DNA of 64,000 nucleotides from Prolixibacteraceae bacterium (GTDB lineage Bacteria; Bacteroidota; Bacteroidia; Bacteroidales; Prolixibacteraceae): NCBI GenBank assembly GCA_030602265.1, contig JAUWAB010000001.1, positions 1 to 64,000 of the forward strand, read 5' to 3'. Shown piece by piece: positions 17,729 to 28,198 of this stretch (position 1 is its first letter; each line of letters starts with the position of its first letter). The notes under the pieces were generated by a model. It saw only the letters and a program-made list of their open reading frames with translations, ran no database searches and was not told where the DNA came from. The position numbers and the translations under genes were made by a program.

Positions 17729-18337
17729 TTATTTCGAATACAACTCAACGATAAGTTGTTCTTTAATGTTTTCAGGAATTTCCTCGCGTTCGGGACGATT
17801 GAGGAATTTGCCCATCATCTGGGTATCTTCCCATTCAATCCAACCGTAGCGATTGTGACGGCGAGAGTGGAGTGATTCATTGATGATTTCGAGAGATTTT
17901 GATTTTTCCCGTACAGCTACTGTATCACCAGGTTTAAGTATATAAGACGGTATGCTGACCACCTCACCATTCACCAGAACGTGACGATGGGTTACCAGCT
18001 GTCGAGCACCTGCCCTTGATTTGGCGATGCCCATCCGGAATACCACGTTGTCGAGTCTCGATTCGAGTAACTGAAGCAAAACCTCACCGGTTTTTCCTGT
18101 ACTGGCTGCAGCTTTCTTGAAAAGTCCGCGGAACTGCCGCTCCAGGACGCCATACGTATATTTGGCTTTCTGTTTTTCTTTCAGCTGTAAACCATATTCA
18201 GATTTTTTCCTCCTCTTGGAATTCAATCCATGCATTCCGGGAGGATAGTTTTTGTGTTCGAAAACTTTGTCGGGACCGAAAATAGGTTCACCGAATTTTC
18301 GTGCAATTTTGGACTTTGGTCCTCTGTATCTTGCCAT
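17729..18337 (-). CDS. rpsD: Small ribosomal subunit protein S4
   Basis: 202 residues, a primary 16S rRNA-binding protein. The N-terminus '[21 protein letters not shown]' lacks the zinc-binding cysteines found in some S4 proteins. The S4 RNA-binding domain at about 90-155 carries '[35 protein letters not shown]'-type sequence. Lies between rpsK and rpoA as expected. Confidence 0.98.
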   Translation of the reverse strand: MARYRGPKSKIARKFGEPIFGPDKVFEHKNYPPGMHGLNSKRRKKSEYGLQLKEKQKAKYTYGVLERQFRGLFKKAAASTGKTGEVLLQLLESRLDNVVFRMGIAKSRAGARQLVTHRHVLVNGEVVSIPSYILKPGDTVAVREKSKSLEIINESLHSRRHNRYGWIEWEDTQMMGKFLNRPEREEIPENIKEQLIVELYSK

Positions 18338-18355
18338 TACCTGTTCAATTTAATA

Positions 18356-18745
18356 TTATACACGTCTTCTTTTCGGAGGCCTGCAACCGTTGTGCGGCAT
18401 AGGCGTTACGTCAACAATTTCAGTAACCTGGATACCGGAATTGGCAACTGCCCTGATGGCAGATTCCCTTCCGTTCCCCGGACCTTTAACAAATGCTTTT
18501 ACCTTACGCAAGCCAAGATCGAACGCTGTTTTCGCACACTCTTCTGCGGCCACCTGGGCAGCATAAGGAGTATTCTTCTTAGAGCCACGAAATCCTTTTT
18601 TTCCAGCCGATGACCAGCTGATCACTTCACCATTCATATTGGTAAGTGTTACAATGATATTGTTGAATGAGGAATGGACATGAAGCATGCCGTTAGCTTC
18701 AACAACAACAACTCTTTTTTTACTTGTTCCAGCCTTTTTTGCCAT
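18356..18745 (-). CDS. rpsK: Small ribosomal subunit protein S11
   Basis: 129 residues, part of the platform of the small subunit that lines the mRNA exit. Recognised by '[20 protein letters not shown]', '[19 protein letters not shown]' and the basic C-terminus '[17 protein letters not shown]'. Twelve bases separate it from rpsM. Confidence 0.98.
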   Translation of the reverse strand: MAKKAGTSKKRVVVVEANGMLHVHSSFNNIIVTLTNMNGEVISWSSAGKKGFRGSKKNTPYAAQVAAEECAKTAFDLGLRKVKAFVKGPGNGRESAIRAVANSGIQVTEIVDVTPMPHNGCRPPKRRRV

Positions 18746-18757
18746 AACTTAAAATCC

Positions 18758-19135
18758 TTATTTAGTGGCTTTTTTCTTGTTAGCAACAGTTTTTTTCCTG
18801 CCCTTGCGGGTACGTGCATTATTTTTGGTTGATTGGCCTCTCACAGGCAATCCGATACGGTGGCGGATACCACGGTAGCAACCAATATCCATCAGACGTT
18901 TTATGTTCAGCTGAACCTCACTGCGAAGTTCACCTTCAACTTTGATGTTATCTGTTATAATTTGACGAATGTTACCAAATTGGTCGTCATTCCAGTCTTT
19001 TACTTTAAGGTTTTTGTCAACTCCAGCTTTTTCAAGGATCTTGCTAGCGCTGCTCCGACCAATACCAAATATGTAGGTCAGTGCAACTTCACCCCTTTTA
19101 TTGTCAGGAATATCAACACCTACTAATCGTGCCAT
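18758..19135 (-). CDS. rpsM: Small ribosomal subunit protein S13
   Basis: 125 residues. Contacts the large subunit and P-site tRNA from the head of 30S. '[26 protein letters not shown]' and '[24 protein letters not shown]' are diagnostic. It ends in a lysine-rich tail ([12 protein letters not shown]). First gene of the alpha segment after rpmJ. Confidence 0.98.
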   Translation of the reverse strand: MARLVGVDIPDNKRGEVALTYIFGIGRSSASKILEKAGVDKNLKVKDWNDDQFGNIRQIITDNIKVEGELRSEVQLNIKRLMDIGCYRGIRHRIGLPVRGQSTKNNARTRKGRKKTVANKKKATK

Positions 19136-19156
19136 AGTAATTTCTTTTGTTAATGT

Positions 19157-19273
19157 TTATCCTTGACGTTGTTTGAACTTTGGGTTCTTTTTATTTATCA
19201 CATATAAGCGCCCCTTCCTGCGAACAATTTTACAGTCAGCGCTTCTTTTTTTAATCGATGTCCGCGTTTTCAT
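19157..19273 (-). CDS. rpmJ: Large ribosomal subunit protein L36, zinc-free type
   Basis: A 38-residue gene found by translating the minus strand between infA and rpsM: it starts [17 protein letters not shown] and ends NPKFKQRQG before TAA. The classic L36 zinc ribbon uses three Cys and one His (positions 11, 14, 27, 33). Here only Cys14 remains, with Ser11, Asn27 and Phe33, so it should fold without zinc. It lies 11 bp after infA, in its normal place. Confidence 0.96.
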   Translation of the reverse strand: MKTRTSIKKRSADCKIVRRKGRLYVINKKNPKFKQRQG

Positions 19274-19284
19274 TGTATAATTCT

Positions 19285-19506
19285 TTAATTTTTGTACCTG
19301 AATGTTATCCTTCCTTTGGTCAGGTCATACGGAGACATCTCCAGCTTGACCTTATCGCCAGGCAAAATTTTAATGTAATGCATACGCATTTTGCCGGAGA
19401 TATGTGCAGTAATCACATGCCCGTTTTCCAGTTCGACCCGGAACATTGCATTGGATAAAGCTTCCAAAATTGTTCCGTCTTGTTCTATGGAAGGCTGTTT
19501 TGCCAT
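19285..19506 (-). CDS. infA: Translation initiation factor IF-1
   Basis: A 73-residue OB-fold protein that binds the A site of 30S during initiation. '[26 protein letters not shown]' and '[18 protein letters not shown]' are unmistakable. It directly follows secY (15 bp gap). The methionine aminopeptidase gene (map) that often sits here is missing. Confidence 0.98.
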   Translation of the reverse strand: MAKQPSIEQDGTILEALSNAMFRVELENGHVITAHISGKMRMHYIKILPGDKVKLEMSPYDLTKGRITFRYKN

Positions 19507-19521
19507 AAATATCTCCTTTTA

Positions 19522-20865
19522 TTAAATCATAGTTTGACCACCGCCTGAACGTCCCTTGATCCTGCCCGACTTCATCAGACCATCGTAGTGGCGCATAAGC
19601 AGATGACTTTCAATTTGCTGCAGCGTATCGAGGACTACCCCGACAAGAATCAACAATGAAGTACCGCCGAAAAAATAGGCAAACTGCGTATTGATCCCCA
19701 TCAGCATGGCGAAAGCGGGAAGAATGGTAACGATACCCAGGAAAATGGAACCGGGCAGAGTAATTCTCGACATGATGGTGTCAAGGTACTCCACGGTTTT
19801 TTTACCAGGTTTCACACCAGGAATAAATCCTCCGTTTTTCTTCATATCCTCCGCCATCTGGACCGGGTTTACCGTAATTGCGGTATAAAAATAGGTAAAA
19901 GCAATTACAAGTAAAAACTGTGTAAAGTTATACCAGAAACCGGTATGGTTGGTAAAAGCAGCCGCGAATTTACCAAGACCTTCCGAGCTTGTGAATCCCA
20001 CCAGGGTAATCGGCACAAACATAATTGCCTGGGCAAAAATGATGGGCATTACACCGGCGGCATTTACTTTCAGCGGGATGTACTGACGCACTCCACCGTA
20101 TTGTTTGTTACCGACAATACGTTTGGCATACTGCACGGGGATCCGGCGGGTTCCCTGAACAAGCAGGATAGTTCCGGCAAAAACAAGGAACAGCAGTACG
20201 AACTCCACGAGGAACATAACCATTCCACCACCCTGCTGGTTCAGACGGGATGCAAACTCTGCAAAAACAGAGAATGGCAGACGGGCAATAATACCGATCA
20301 TAATGATCAGCGAGATTCCGTTTCCAATACCTTTATCGGTAATCCTTTCACCAAGCCACATGACAAACATGGAACCGGCAGTAAGGATGATGGTTGAGGT
20401 AAGGGTAAACATGGTACCGGTAATGGCAAATGCAGAATCGGGAAGTTGATACCGCAGGTTGGCCAGGTATGCCGGTGACTGGAAAATCAGAATTGCCACA
20501 GTAAGGTAGCGTGTGATCTGATTGATCTTACGCCTGCCCGACTCGCCTTCTTTCTGTAATCTCTGGAAGTAGGGAACAGCGATTCCCAACAGCTGGATTA
20601 CAATGGAAGCAGAAATGTAGGGCATGATCCCCAATGCAAAAATGGATGCATTGGAGAAAGCACCTCCGGAGAACATGTCCAGCAGTCCTAACAACCCATC
20701 GGACGTCTGGCTTTTCAACTGCCCTAACTGGGCAGGATCAATACCCGGTAAAGAAACATACGAACCCAGCCGGTATATCAGTATAAAGAACAGAGTAGTA
20801 CCGATACGGGAACGCAGGTCTTCAATTTTATAGATATTTTTTAAGGTTTCTATAAATCGTTTCAT
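19522..20865 (-). CDS. secY: Protein translocase subunit SecY
   Basis: The pore-forming subunit of the SecYEG inner-membrane channel. 447 residues with ten hydrophobic segments. Recognised by 'RIGTTLFFILIYRLGSYVSLPGID' near the N-terminus, 'GIMPYISASIVIQLL' (transmembrane segment 2 region), 'GNGISLIIMIGI' and the C-terminal 'LLMRHYDGLMKSGRIKGRSG'. It is 5 bp after rplO and its expression is tied to the ribosomal genes. Confidence 0.98.
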   Translation of the reverse strand: MKRFIETLKNIYKIEDLRSRIGTTLFFILIYRLGSYVSLPGIDPAQLGQLKSQTSDGLLGLLDMFSGGAFSNASIFALGIMPYISASIVIQLLGIAVPYFQRLQKEGESGRRKINQITRYLTVAILIFQSPAYLANLRYQLPDSAFAITGTMFTLTSTIILTAGSMFVMWLGERITDKGIGNGISLIIMIGIIARLPFSVFAEFASRLNQQGGGMVMFLVEFVLLFLVFAGTILLVQGTRRIPVQYAKRIVGNKQYGGVRQYIPLKVNAAGVMPIIFAQAIMFVPITLVGFTSSEGLGKFAAAFTNHTGFWYNFTQFLLVIAFTYFYTAITVNPVQMAEDMKKNGGFIPGVKPGKKTVEYLDTIMSRITLPGSIFLGIVTILPAFAMLMGINTQFAYFFGGTSLLILVGVVLDTLQQIESHLLMRHYDGLMKSGRIKGRSGGGQTMI

Positions 20866-20870
20866 CGGGT

Positions 20871-21317
20871 TCAGATTATTTCAGTGGTTCCTTCAACTTT
20901 TTCGATCGCTTCTTTTGCACTTTTTGAAAATGCATGTGCCTTGACATTCAGTTTGAGTGTCAGTGCACCGCCACCAAGAATTTTTACTTTGTGGTTTTTA
21001 GAGGCAACACCTGCTTCAACGAGCGTCTGATGATCAATAGTTGTCAGATTCCTGTTTTCGGCTAACTGCTGAAGAACATCCAGGTTGACAGCTTTGTATT
21101 CAACGCGGTTGATGTTTTTGAACCCGAATTTGGGTACAACGCGCTGGAGAGGCATCTGACCGCCTTCAAAACCAATCTTTCTGGAATAACCCGATCTCGA
21201 TTTGGCCCCTTTGTGCCCGCGGGTGGCTGTACCGCCACCACCAGAACCTTGGCCTCTTCCCAACCGTTTATTCGCTTTGGTTGATCCCTGAGCAGGTTTT
21301 ATGTTACTTAAATTCAT
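20871..21317 (-). CDS. rplO: Large ribosomal subunit protein L15
   Basis: 148 residues from the ATG at 21317 (MNLSNIKPAQGSTK), preferred over an ATG two codons upstream because it matches the family N-terminus. Glycine-rich 'RLGRGQGSGGGGTATRGHKGAKSRSGY' and the C-terminal 'VKAHAFSKSAKEAIEKVEGT' define L15, a late assembly protein of 50S. Confidence 0.97.
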   Translation of the reverse strand: MNLSNIKPAQGSTKANKRLGRGQGSGGGGTATRGHKGAKSRSGYSRKIGFEGGQMPLQRVVPKFGFKNINRVEYKAVNLDVLQQLAENRNLTTIDHQTLVEAGVASKNHKVKILGGGALTLKLNVKAHAFSKSAKEAIEKVEGTTEII

Positions 21318-21336
21318 AATCATCGAAATTTTTAGG

Positions 21337-21519
21337 TTATTTTACTTCTTCAACAGTTATTAAATGACGCATTTTGGTGACCATACCCATAATTTCAGGG
21401 GAATTGTCATGCTCAACCGTCTGCAGCCTTTTACGCAGTCCAAGAGCAGCCAGAATAGCTTTCTGCTGCTTGGTGGTACCAATACTGCTTCTTACCTGGG
21501 TAATTTTTATCTTTGCCAT
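21337..21519 (-). CDS. rpmD: Large ribosomal subunit protein L30
   Basis: 60 residues, 'KIKITQVRSSIGTTKQQKAILAALGL' with the usual C-terminal 'MVTKMRHLITVEEV'. Sits between rpsE and rplO, as in most bacteria. Confidence 0.97.
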   Translation of the reverse strand: MAKIKITQVRSSIGTTKQQKAILAALGLRKRLQTVEHDNSPEIMGMVTKMRHLITVEEVK

Positions 21520-21524
21520 AACTG

Positions 21525-22040
21525 TTATCCTTTAAAAACTTTTTCCAATGTTACTCCACGCTGCTCTGCAACCGTGTAAGCGTCTCTCAGTTCGAGAAGT
21601 GCTGCCATAGTTGCCTTAACCAGGTTATGCGGATTTGAAGAACCTTGTGCTTTGGCCAAAATGTCGTGAATACCTACACTTTCGAGTACGGCACGCATAG
21701 CACCACCTGCCTTAACACCTGTACCGGAACGAGCCGGTTTCAGCAACACTCTGGCACCGCCGAATTTGGCAACCTGCTCATGAGGAATGGTACCTTTAAT
21801 AACCGGGACTTTAACCAGGTTCTTCTTGGCAGCATCGACTCCTTTTGCAATAGCCGCAGTAACTTCACTGGCCTTTCCAAGGCCCCAGCCGACGATTCCG
21901 TTCTCATTGCCCACTACAACAATGGCTGAAAAGGTAAAAGTACGGCCCCCCTTGGTAACCTTTGTTACACGGTTAATGGCAACCAATCTGTCTTTCAGAT
22001 CCAGATCACTTGTTTTAATATTTCTGATATTTCCTGCCAT
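21525..22040 (-). CDS. rpsE: Small ribosomal subunit protein S5
   Basis: 171 residues. N-terminal double-stranded RNA-binding-like domain ('[29 protein letters not shown]') and C-terminal domain ('[20 protein letters not shown]'). It contributes to decoding accuracy and mRNA entry. Overlaps nothing; 5 bp from both neighbours. Confidence 0.98.
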   Translation of the reverse strand: MAGNIRNIKTSDLDLKDRLVAINRVTKVTKGGRTFTFSAIVVVGNENGIVGWGLGKASEVTAAIAKGVDAAKKNLVKVPVIKGTIPHEQVAKFGGARVLLKPARSGTGVKAGGAMRAVLESVGIHDILAKAQGSSNPHNLVKATMAALLELRDAYTVAEQRGVTLEKVFKG

Positions 22041-22045
22041 ATTGA

Positions 22046-22402
22046 TTAGAATTTAAGGCCACCTTCACGGGCAGCGTCAGCTAATTTTTTAACTCTTCCA
22101 TGATACAAATAACCGTTGCGGTCGAAAACAACGTTAGATATCCCTGCGGCGAGGGCTTTCTCAGCAATAAGTTTTCCAACCAGTCCGGCTTTATCTGTTT
22201 TTGTTCCGGCAGCATCAGTGAGTGATTTATCTTTTGATGATGCAGCTACCAGGGTAACCCCGTTAAGATCATCGATAAGTTGTACACTGATCTGCTTATT
22301 GCTGCGGAAAACATTCATCCGCGGGCGCTCGGCAGTTCCGGAAACTATTTTGCGAATACGACTTTTTATCCTGTATCGTCTTTCTAACTTCGTTAAAGAC
22401 AT
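22046..22402 (-). CDS. rplR: Large ribosomal subunit protein L18
   Basis: 118 residues, a 5S rRNA-binding protein. '[31 protein letters not shown]' and the C-terminal '[23 protein letters not shown]' are typical. Between rplF and rpsE. Confidence 0.98.
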   Translation of the reverse strand: MSLTKLERRYRIKSRIRKIVSGTAERPRMNVFRSNKQISVQLIDDLNGVTLVAASSKDKSLTDAAGTKTDKAGLVGKLIAEKALAAGISNVVFDRNGYLYHGRVKKLADAAREGGLKF

Positions 22403-22414
22403 AGCTTTACATTT

Positions 22415-22978
22415 TTACTTTTTAACACCAGCGGCTTTACCAGCTTTACGTCTGAGCTGTTCGCCAACAAACTTAATCCCTTTACCTTTGTAAGGTTCAG
22501 GTGCACGGAATGAACGGATCTTGGCAGCAACCTGTCCGATAAGCTGTTTGTCGATGGATTGCAGTTTAATGAAAGGGTTGCTCCTTTTCTCTGCCTTTAC
22601 TTCGACTTTAACTTCCTCAGGCAACTGAATGTAGGTATGGTGTGAATAACCCAAAACCAGGTCGATTACATTATTGGGCAAAAGTTCTGCCCTGAAACCA
22701 ACACCAACCAGTTCCATATTCAGTTCGTATCCTTTGGTTACACCCACAATCATATTGTTGATCAGGGCGCGGTAGAGACCGTGCATGGAACGGTGTTCCT
22801 TCTGATCGCTCGGACGGGTAACCGAAAGTGTATTGTTCTCAATCGATACTGTAATATCCTTATTGACATTCTGGCTCAATTCACCGAGTGGACCTTTTAC
22901 CGTTACGGTATTGTCATCACCTACTTTAACCTGCACCCCGGCAGGAATTTCAATGGGTAGTTTTCCTATCCTTGACAT
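22415..22978 (-). CDS. rplF: Large ribosomal subunit protein L6
   Basis: 187 residues from the ATG at 22978 (MSRIGKLPIEIPAGV). The upstream ATG at 23008 would overlap the end of rpsH and add an untypical N-terminus. Two L6 repeats are visible, and the C-terminal 'PEPYKGKGIKFVGEQLRRKAGKA' is diagnostic. Binds 23S rRNA near the factor-binding site. Confidence 0.97.
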   Translation of the reverse strand: MSRIGKLPIEIPAGVQVKVGDDNTVTVKGPLGELSQNVNKDITVSIENNTLSVTRPSDQKEHRSMHGLYRALINNMIVGVTKGYELNMELVGVGFRAELLPNNVIDLVLGYSHHTYIQLPEEVKVEVKAEKRSNPFIKLQSIDKQLIGQVAAKIRSFRAPEPYKGKGIKFVGEQLRRKAGKAAGVKK

Positions 22979-22992
22979 AGTTTTTCTCCTTA

Positions 22993-23400
22993 TTAATATA
23001 CGTAACACAAAACTTCGCCACCAACACCAAGGTCACGTGCTTCCTTATCGGTCACAACGCCCTTTGAGGTGGAGATTATCGCCACTCCCAGTCCGTTCAG
23101 TACGCGTGGAATGTTTTCCGAATCACAATACTGGCGTAAGCCTGGTTTACTGACTCTCTTGAGTTCCTTAATTGCCGAAACCTTAGTCTCAGGATTATAT
23201 TTCAAAGCAATTTTAATATTACCCTGGTAGTTTACATCATCCTCAAATTTGTAATTCAGGATATAGCCTTTCTCCTTAAGGATTCGGGTGATTTCCTTTT
23301 TTATATTTGAGGCAGGGATATCCACAACACGGTGATTGGCCTTGATGGCATTTCTTAACCGTGTGAGATAATCTGCTATAGGATCTGTTACTTTACTCAT
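22993..23400 (-). CDS. rpsH: Small ribosomal subunit protein S8
   Basis: 135 residues. '[29 protein letters not shown]' and '[36 protein letters not shown]' match S8, which organises the central domain of 16S rRNA and, in E. coli, represses the spc operon. The stop lies 14 bp before the rplF start. Confidence 0.98.
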   Translation of the reverse strand: MSKVTDPIADYLTRLRNAIKANHRVVDIPASNIKKEITRILKEKGYILNYKFEDDVNYQGNIKIALKYNPETKVSAIKELKRVSKPGLRQYCDSENIPRVLNGLGVAIISTSKGVVTDKEARDLGVGGEVLCYVY

Positions 23401-23422
23401 TTTTCTACTAAAATTTTACCGA

Positions 23423-23692
23423 TTACCAACTTGCTTTTTTAACACCCGGAATCAAACCGGAAGAAGCCATCTCACGGAAGTTGATCCTGCTGATTCCAAA
23501 CTGGCGCATATATCCTTTGGGACGGCCGGTCAGTTTGCAACGGTTGTGCAAACGAACCTTAGACGAATTCTTAGGAAGTTTCTGTAACCCGATAAAGTCA
23601 CCTTCCTCTTTCAGTTTTGCCCTCTTTTCGGCATATTTCTCAACCAGTCGGGCGCGTTTCACTTCACGCGCTTTCATTGATTCTTTTGCCAT
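23423..23692 (-). CDS. rpsN: Small ribosomal subunit protein S14, zinc-free type
   Basis: 89 residues. The long form ('[25 protein letters not shown]', '[27 protein letters not shown]') lacks the CxxC...CxxC zinc site of the short form. It is the only S14 in the window. Starts 3 bp after rplE. Confidence 0.98.
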   Translation of the reverse strand: MAKESMKAREVKRARLVEKYAEKRAKLKEEGDFIGLQKLPKNSSKVRLHNRCKLTGRPKGYMRQFGISRINFREMASSGLIPGVKKASW

Positions 23693-23695
23693 AGA

Positions 23696-24253
23696 CTAAT
23701 TCTTTTTTAAATTTTTGAATGGTAAACCTATCTCTCTGAGTAAGGCAAAACCTTCTTCGTCAGAATTTGCAGAAGTAACGAATGTAATATTCATCCCGTT
23801 GATCTTGTTCACCTTGTCAATATTGATTTCGGGGAAAATGATCTGTTCCGGGACGCCTAAAGTATAATTGCCTCTTCCGTCCATTTTGCTCTCAATACCG
23901 CGGAAGTCGCGGATACGTGGCAGGGCCACGGAGATCAGACGATCGAGAAATTCATACATCCGGTCGCGACGCAATGTAACACGCACGCCGATGGGCATCT
24001 TTTTCCTCAGTTTGAAATTGGAAATATCCTTTTTTGAACGGGTCTGAACTGCTTTCTGACCAGAAATCATGGTCATCTCTTCAGTAGCTACTTCGATGAT
24101 TTTTTTATCAGCAATCGAAGAGCCAACACCCTGGTTCAGGATAATTTTCTCCAACCTCGGTACCTGCATTACGGTTTTATAATCAAACTCTTTCATTAAT
24201 GCAGCTACAATTTCTTCCTTATATTTCTTTTTAAGGGTGGGTACGTAAGCCAT
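23696..24253 (-). CDS. rplE: Large ribosomal subunit protein L5
   Basis: 185 residues, binds 5S rRNA and the P-site tRNA elbow. '[17 protein letters not shown]' and '[29 protein letters not shown]' are diagnostic. The first base of its ATG is the last base of the rplX stop (TAATG), giving tight translational coupling. Confidence 0.98.
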   Translation of the reverse strand: MAYVPTLKKKYKEEIVAALMKEFDYKTVMQVPRLEKIILNQGVGSSIADKKIIEVATEEMTMISGQKAVQTRSKKDISNFKLRKKMPIGVRVTLRRDRMYEFLDRLISVALPRIRDFRGIESKMDGRGNYTLGVPEQIIFPEINIDKVNKINGMNITFVTSANSDEEGFALLREIGLPFKNLKKN

Positions 24254-24576
24254 TACTTGATCTCCTCTCCAGATTTTTTGGAATAACGAACTAATTTTCC
24301 ATCTTCATTCAACCGCCTGCCAACTCGGGTAGCTTTTCCGGTTTTCGGATCTACCAGCATCAGGTTAGAAATATGGATGGGTGCTTCCTTTTCTACAATA
24401 CCCCCGTTCGGATGTTCCGTATTGGGTTTTGTATGTTTTTTAATGATATTCACACCCTCCACAATTGCGCGGTCGGTTTTACGGATAATTTCCAACACCC
24501 GTCCTTTTTTTCCGACGTCTTCACCGGATATTACCTGGACGGTGTCACCTTTTTTGATATTTAACTTCTTTTGCAT
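24253..24576 (-). CDS. rplX: Large ribosomal subunit protein L24
   Basis: 107 residues, an assembly initiator of 50S. The KOW motif is seen in '[24 protein letters not shown]', followed by '[13 protein letters not shown]'. Overlaps the rplE start by one base. Confidence 0.98.
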   Translation of the reverse strand: MQKKLNIKKGDTVQVISGEDVGKKGRVLEIIRKTDRAIVEGVNIIKKHTKPNTEHPNGGIVEKEAPIHISNLMLVDPKTGKATRVGRRLNEDGKLVRYSKKSGEEIK

Positions 24577-24590
24577 GGTTCTAAAAAGTA

Positions 24591-24956
24591 TTAAAGTACT
24601 TCAGGTGCAAGAGAAATAATCTTCATATTATGGTCGCGGAGCTCACGGGCTACGGGTCCAAAAATACGGGTACCTCTCATTTCACCGGCATTGTTCAATA
24701 AAACGACAGCGTTGTCATCAAAACGGATATACGAACCATCGTTACGGCGAACTTCTTTCTTTGTACGAACCACAATTGCCTTTGAAACAGCGCCTTTTTT
24801 AACGTCGCTGCCAGGGATCGCACTTTTCACGGAGACAACAATGGTATCGCCGATGCGAGCATACCGTTTGCGGGTACCACCCAGCACACGGATACAAAGC
24901 ACTTCTTTGGCACCGCTGTTGTCAGCTACTATACATCTTGTTTCTTGCTGTATCAT
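24591..24956 (-). CDS. rplN: Large ribosomal subunit protein L14
   Basis: 121 residues. '[27 protein letters not shown]' and '[27 protein letters not shown]' are typical. L14 forms intersubunit bridges with 16S rRNA. Two bases separate it from rpsQ. Confidence 0.98.
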   Translation of the reverse strand: MIQQETRCIVADNSGAKEVLCIRVLGGTRKRYARIGDTIVVSVKSAIPGSDVKKGAVSKAIVVRTKKEVRRNDGSYIRFDDNAVVLLNNAGEMRGTRIFGPVARELRDHNMKIISLAPEVL

Positions 24957-24958
24957 GA

Positions 24959-25225
24959 TTACTTGGCCCTTTCAATGATTTCAACTAATCTCCAACATTT
25001 CTTCTTGCTCAGCGGACGGGTTTCCATAATCCTTACGGTATCGCCGATGTTGCAAGTATTGGTGTCGTCGTGTGCATAAAACTTGGTGGTTTTGTTGACA
25101 AACTTGCCATAAACCGGGTGTTTTACCTTGCGTTTCTCGGCAACTACGATGGTTTTTTCCATCTTGTTGCTGACCACTACGCCAACACGCTCTTTTCTCA
25201 GGTTTCTTACGTTATTCTCTTCCAT
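24959..25225 (-). CDS. rpsQ: Small ribosomal subunit protein S17
   Basis: 88 residues with an OB-fold pattern: '[19 protein letters not shown]', '[21 protein letters not shown]', '[23 protein letters not shown]'. A primary 16S rRNA binder, between rpmC and rplN. Confidence 0.98.
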   Translation of the reverse strand: MEENNVRNLRKERVGVVVSNKMEKTIVVAEKRKVKHPVYGKFVNKTTKFYAHDDTNTCNIGDTVRIMETRPLSKKKCWRLVEIIERAK

Positions 25226-25233
25226 TGATGAAA

Positions 25234-25437
25234 TTACTTCTGATTTTCATTTAACTCCCTGCTGCGAAGAATAGTTTGCATCCTGGCAATGTTCCTTCTC
25301 GATTCTCTGATTTTCATCGGATTATCGAGGGCTGACACACTGTGGTTCAATCTCAGACGAACTAAGTTCTCCTGCTCGGTTTGTAAACGTTCAACAATTT
25401 CCTTGCTCGTCAACTCTCTAATTTCAGACGTCTTCAT
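25234..25437 (-). CDS. rpmC: Large ribosomal subunit protein L29
   Basis: 67 residues forming two helices: '[26 protein letters not shown]' and '[24 protein letters not shown]'. It sits at the peptide exit and helps dock trigger factor and SRP. Confidence 0.97.
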   Translation of the reverse strand: MKTSEIRELTSKEIVERLQTEQENLVRLRLNHSVSALDNPMKIRESRRNIARMQTILRSRELNENQK

Positions 25438-25452
25438 AATTCAGTAATTAAT

Positions 25453-25872
25453 TTATTCGACATAATCACGCCTTACGACGAACTTGGTTGTAACAGGCAG
25501 TTTCTGTGCTGCCAGACGCAAAGCTTCTTTTGCCAGCTCGAACGGAACTCCGTCGGCTTCGATAATAATACGGCCCGGAGTGACTGGGGCAACAAAAGCT
25601 TCAGGTGCACCTTTACCTTTACCCATACGCACTTCTGCTGGTTTCTTGGTAATCGGTTTGTCGGGGAAAATTCTGATCCAGATCTGTCCCTGACGCTGCA
25701 TATGACGGGTTACCGCAACCCTCGCCGATTCTAACTGGCGACCGGTAATCCATGATTCTTCCAATGATTTGATTCCGAAAGAGCCGAAAGCCAACTGGTT
25801 TCCGCGCTGGGCGTTACCCTTCATTTTGCCTTTCTGGACTCTTCTGAACTTTACTCTTTTCGGCTGTAACAT
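25453..25872 (-). CDS. rplP: Large ribosomal subunit protein L16
   Basis: 139 residues. '[19 protein letters not shown]' and '[24 protein letters not shown]' identify L16, which positions A- and P-site tRNA. The '[15 protein letters not shown]' loop is intact. Confidence 0.98.
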   Translation of the reverse strand: MLQPKRVKFRRVQKGKMKGNAQRGNQLAFGSFGIKSLEESWITGRQLESARVAVTRHMQRQGQIWIRIFPDKPITKKPAEVRMGKGKGAPEAFVAPVTPGRIIIEADGVPFELAKEALRLAAQKLPVTTKFVVRRDYVE

Positions 25873-25899
25873 CTCTTTATTTTCTAGTATGTTAACCCA

Positions 25900-26622
25900 C
25901 TATTTTCTTCTTCTTCTCCTATCACCACCGGCATTTCCTTTCGGTGCCCCGCTGCGCTGCTGTTTGCCAGCACCAACATTAGGCGAAAGATCGCGGTTTC
26001 CATAGACCATACCTTTACAGATCCAGACCTTGACACCGATAAGACCGGTTTTGGTAAGTCCTTCTGCAAGGGCATAATCAATGTCGGCACGAAGCGTATG
26101 CAATGGCGTACGGCCATCTTTATACATTTCGGAACGGGCCATTTCGGCGCCGTTCAGACGGCCTGACACCAACACTTTTATTCCCTCTGCTCCCATACGC
26201 ATGGTAGAAGCAATGGCCATTTTCACCGCACGGCGGTAAGCAATCTTACCTTCGATCTGGCGGGCGATATTGCTGGCTACAATACGGGCATCGAGTTCCG
26301 GCCTTTTGATCTCAAAAATGTTGATCTGAACCTCCTTATTGGTAATCTTTTTAAGCTCTTCCTTCAGTTTGTCAACTTCCTGGCCGCCTTTACCAATAAT
26401 AATACCCGGGCGCGATGTGTGCACCGTGATGGTGATCAGCTTGAGCGTACGCTCAATGATAATCTTGGAGATACTGGCTTTGGCAAGACGTGCATTGAGA
26501 TACTCACGTATTTTCTGATCTTCAACCAGTTTATCGCCATAATTATCACCACCAAACCAGTTGGAATCCCATCCTTTGATGAAACCCAGACGATTTGAAA
26601 TCGGATTTACTTTCTGTCCCAT
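25900..26622 (-). CDS. rpsC: Small ribosomal subunit protein S3
   Basis: 240 residues. KH domain at about 60-110 ('[24 protein letters not shown]') plus the C-terminal domain ('[32 protein letters not shown]'). It forms the mRNA entry helicase site. It ends in a short Gly/Arg-rich tail ([16 protein letters not shown]). Confidence 0.98.
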   Translation of the reverse strand: MGQKVNPISNRLGFIKGWDSNWFGGDNYGDKLVEDQKIREYLNARLAKASISKIIIERTLKLITITVHTSRPGIIIGKGGQEVDKLKEELKKITNKEVQINIFEIKRPELDARIVASNIARQIEGKIAYRRAVKMAIASTMRMGAEGIKVLVSGRLNGAEMARSEMYKDGRTPLHTLRADIDYALAEGLTKTGLIGVKVWICKGMVYGNRDLSPNVGAGKQQRSGAPKGNAGGDRRRRRK

Positions 26623-26628
26623 GTATTA

Positions 26629-27048
26629 TTAATTAAGATTTTCGATAACATCTTCATTCTTTTTGTCCACATAGATGGTCACGTGGTTCGAGCGTTTTTT
26701 GATCCGGTGAGCACGTCCCTGGGGAGCCGGCCGCAATCTTTTCAAAATCCTGCCTGAATCAACCATGATCCTGCTTACATAGAGGGTATTCTCTTCAAGC
26801 CGCACTCCTTCATTCTTTGCCTGCCAGTTGGCGATGGCGGAAAGGAGCAGTTTTTCTACCTTCCGTGAAGCTTCTTTGGACGAAAATTTCAGTACATCCA
26901 ATGCCCTGTTTACTTCCATACCACGGATCAAATCGGCTACAAGCCTCATTTTCCGCGGAGAAGTCGGGCAATCTCTCAAAATAGCAAAATATTGTTGCTT
27001 TTTCTCTTCTTTACGTTTTTCAGCTGCTAATCTTTTTCTGGCACCCAT
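26629..27048 (-). CDS. rplV: Large ribosomal subunit protein L22
   Basis: 139 residues. Core motifs '[23 protein letters not shown]' and '[16 protein letters not shown]' are clear; the protein lines the exit tunnel. A basic N-terminal extension (about 20 residues, [19 protein letters not shown]) precedes the core. Confidence 0.98.
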   Translation of the reverse strand: MGARKRLAAEKRKEEKKQQYFAILRDCPTSPRKMRLVADLIRGMEVNRALDVLKFSSKEASRKVEKLLLSAIANWQAKNEGVRLEENTLYVSRIMVDSGRILKRLRPAPQGRAHRIKKRSNHVTIYVDKKNEDVIENLN

Positions 27049-27084
27049 TGTCCTTTAATTTTAAAATTTCTAATGGCTAAATGC

Positions 27085-27351
27085 CTATTTCCTGTTACCA
27101 GCATGTCCCCTGAACGTACGGGTTGGTGCAAATTCACCTAAACGGTGACCTACCATATTCTCGGTAATATAGACCGGGATGAATTTATTCCCGTTATGTA
27201 CCGCCACAGTGTGACCAACAAAGTCAGGTGAAATAACTGATGCTCTGGCCCAGGTCTTAACCACAGTTTTCTTACCGCTTTCATTCATGGCCAGAATCTT
27301 TTTTTCCAGCTTATAGGCGATAAACGGGCCTTTTTTTAACGAACGACTCAT
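27085..27351 (-). CDS. rpsS: Small ribosomal subunit protein S19
   Basis: 88 residues: '[19 protein letters not shown]', '[39 protein letters not shown]'. Binds 16S rRNA in the head together with S13. Confidence 0.98.
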   Translation of the reverse strand: MSRSLKKGPFIAYKLEKKILAMNESGKKTVVKTWARASVISPDFVGHTVAVHNGNKFIPVYITENMVGHRLGEFAPTRTFRGHAGNRK

Positions 27352-27367
27352 GTTAAACTCCTTTTAA

Positions 27368-28192
27368 TTATTTCTTCCTGCGTTCTACAATGTACTTATT
27401 GGATGCCTTTTTCGGCGACCTGGTTTTGTAGCCTTTGGCCAACAAACCTTTACGCGAGCGCGGATGTCCTCCTGAAGCACGGCCTTCGCCACCACCCATC
27501 GGGTGATCAACCGGGTTCATGGCAACACCTCTTGTACGCGGACGACGTCCCATCCAACGGTTGCGACCAGCTTTTCCGGATTTCTCCAGAACATGGTCAG
27601 AATTACCAACGATACCTACCGTTGCACGGCATGTACCAAGTACCATACGAATTTCGCCGGAAGGAAGCTTTAAAGTAGCATATTTGCCTTCCCGTGAGGT
27701 CAACTGAGCATAGGTTCCTGCACTACGTGCCATAACACCCCCTTGTCCGGGCTGTAGCTCAATGTTGTGAACAAGGGTGCCGAGTGGTATTTCTGATAAG
27801 GGCAATGTATTCCCGATTTCAGGATCAATACCGCTGCCACTGATTACTTTCTGACCTACCTGCAACCCGTTTGGGGCCAGAATGTAACGTTTTTCACTGT
27901 CCTCATACACCAGAAGAGCAATGTTGGCTGTACGGTTCGGATCGTACTGAATGGAATCGACAGTCGCAGAAATTCCGTCTTTGTTTCTTTTGAAATCAAT
28001 AATACGGTACTTCCGCTTGTGTCCCCCACCTATATACCTCATCGTCATGCGGCCCTGGTTATTGCGACCACCAGTCCTCCGCAGGGGCTCCAACAATGAT
28101 TTCTCAGGCGTAGAAGCAGTAATGGTGTCAAAAGCACTGATAATCTTGTGCCTCTGACCCGGTGTTACTGGATTAAATTTTCTTACTGCCAT
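27368..28192 (-). CDS. rplB: Large ribosomal subunit protein L2
   Basis: 274 residues. '[23 protein letters not shown]' and the peptidyl-transferase-proximal '[21 protein letters not shown]' with its conserved histidine are present. L2 is needed for subunit joining and tRNA binding. Confidence 0.99.
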   Translation of the reverse strand: MAVRKFNPVTPGQRHKIISAFDTITASTPEKSLLEPLRRTGGRNNQGRMTMRYIGGGHKRKYRIIDFKRNKDGISATVDSIQYDPNRTANIALLVYEDSEKRYILAPNGLQVGQKVISGSGIDPEIGNTLPLSEIPLGTLVHNIELQPGQGGVMARSAGTYAQLTSREGKYATLKLPSGEIRMVLGTCRATVGIVGNSDHVLEKSGKAGRNRWMGRRPRTRGVAMNPVDHPMGGGEGRASGGHPRSRKGLLAKGYKTRSPKKASNKYIVERRKK

Positions 28193-28198
28193 TTGTTA

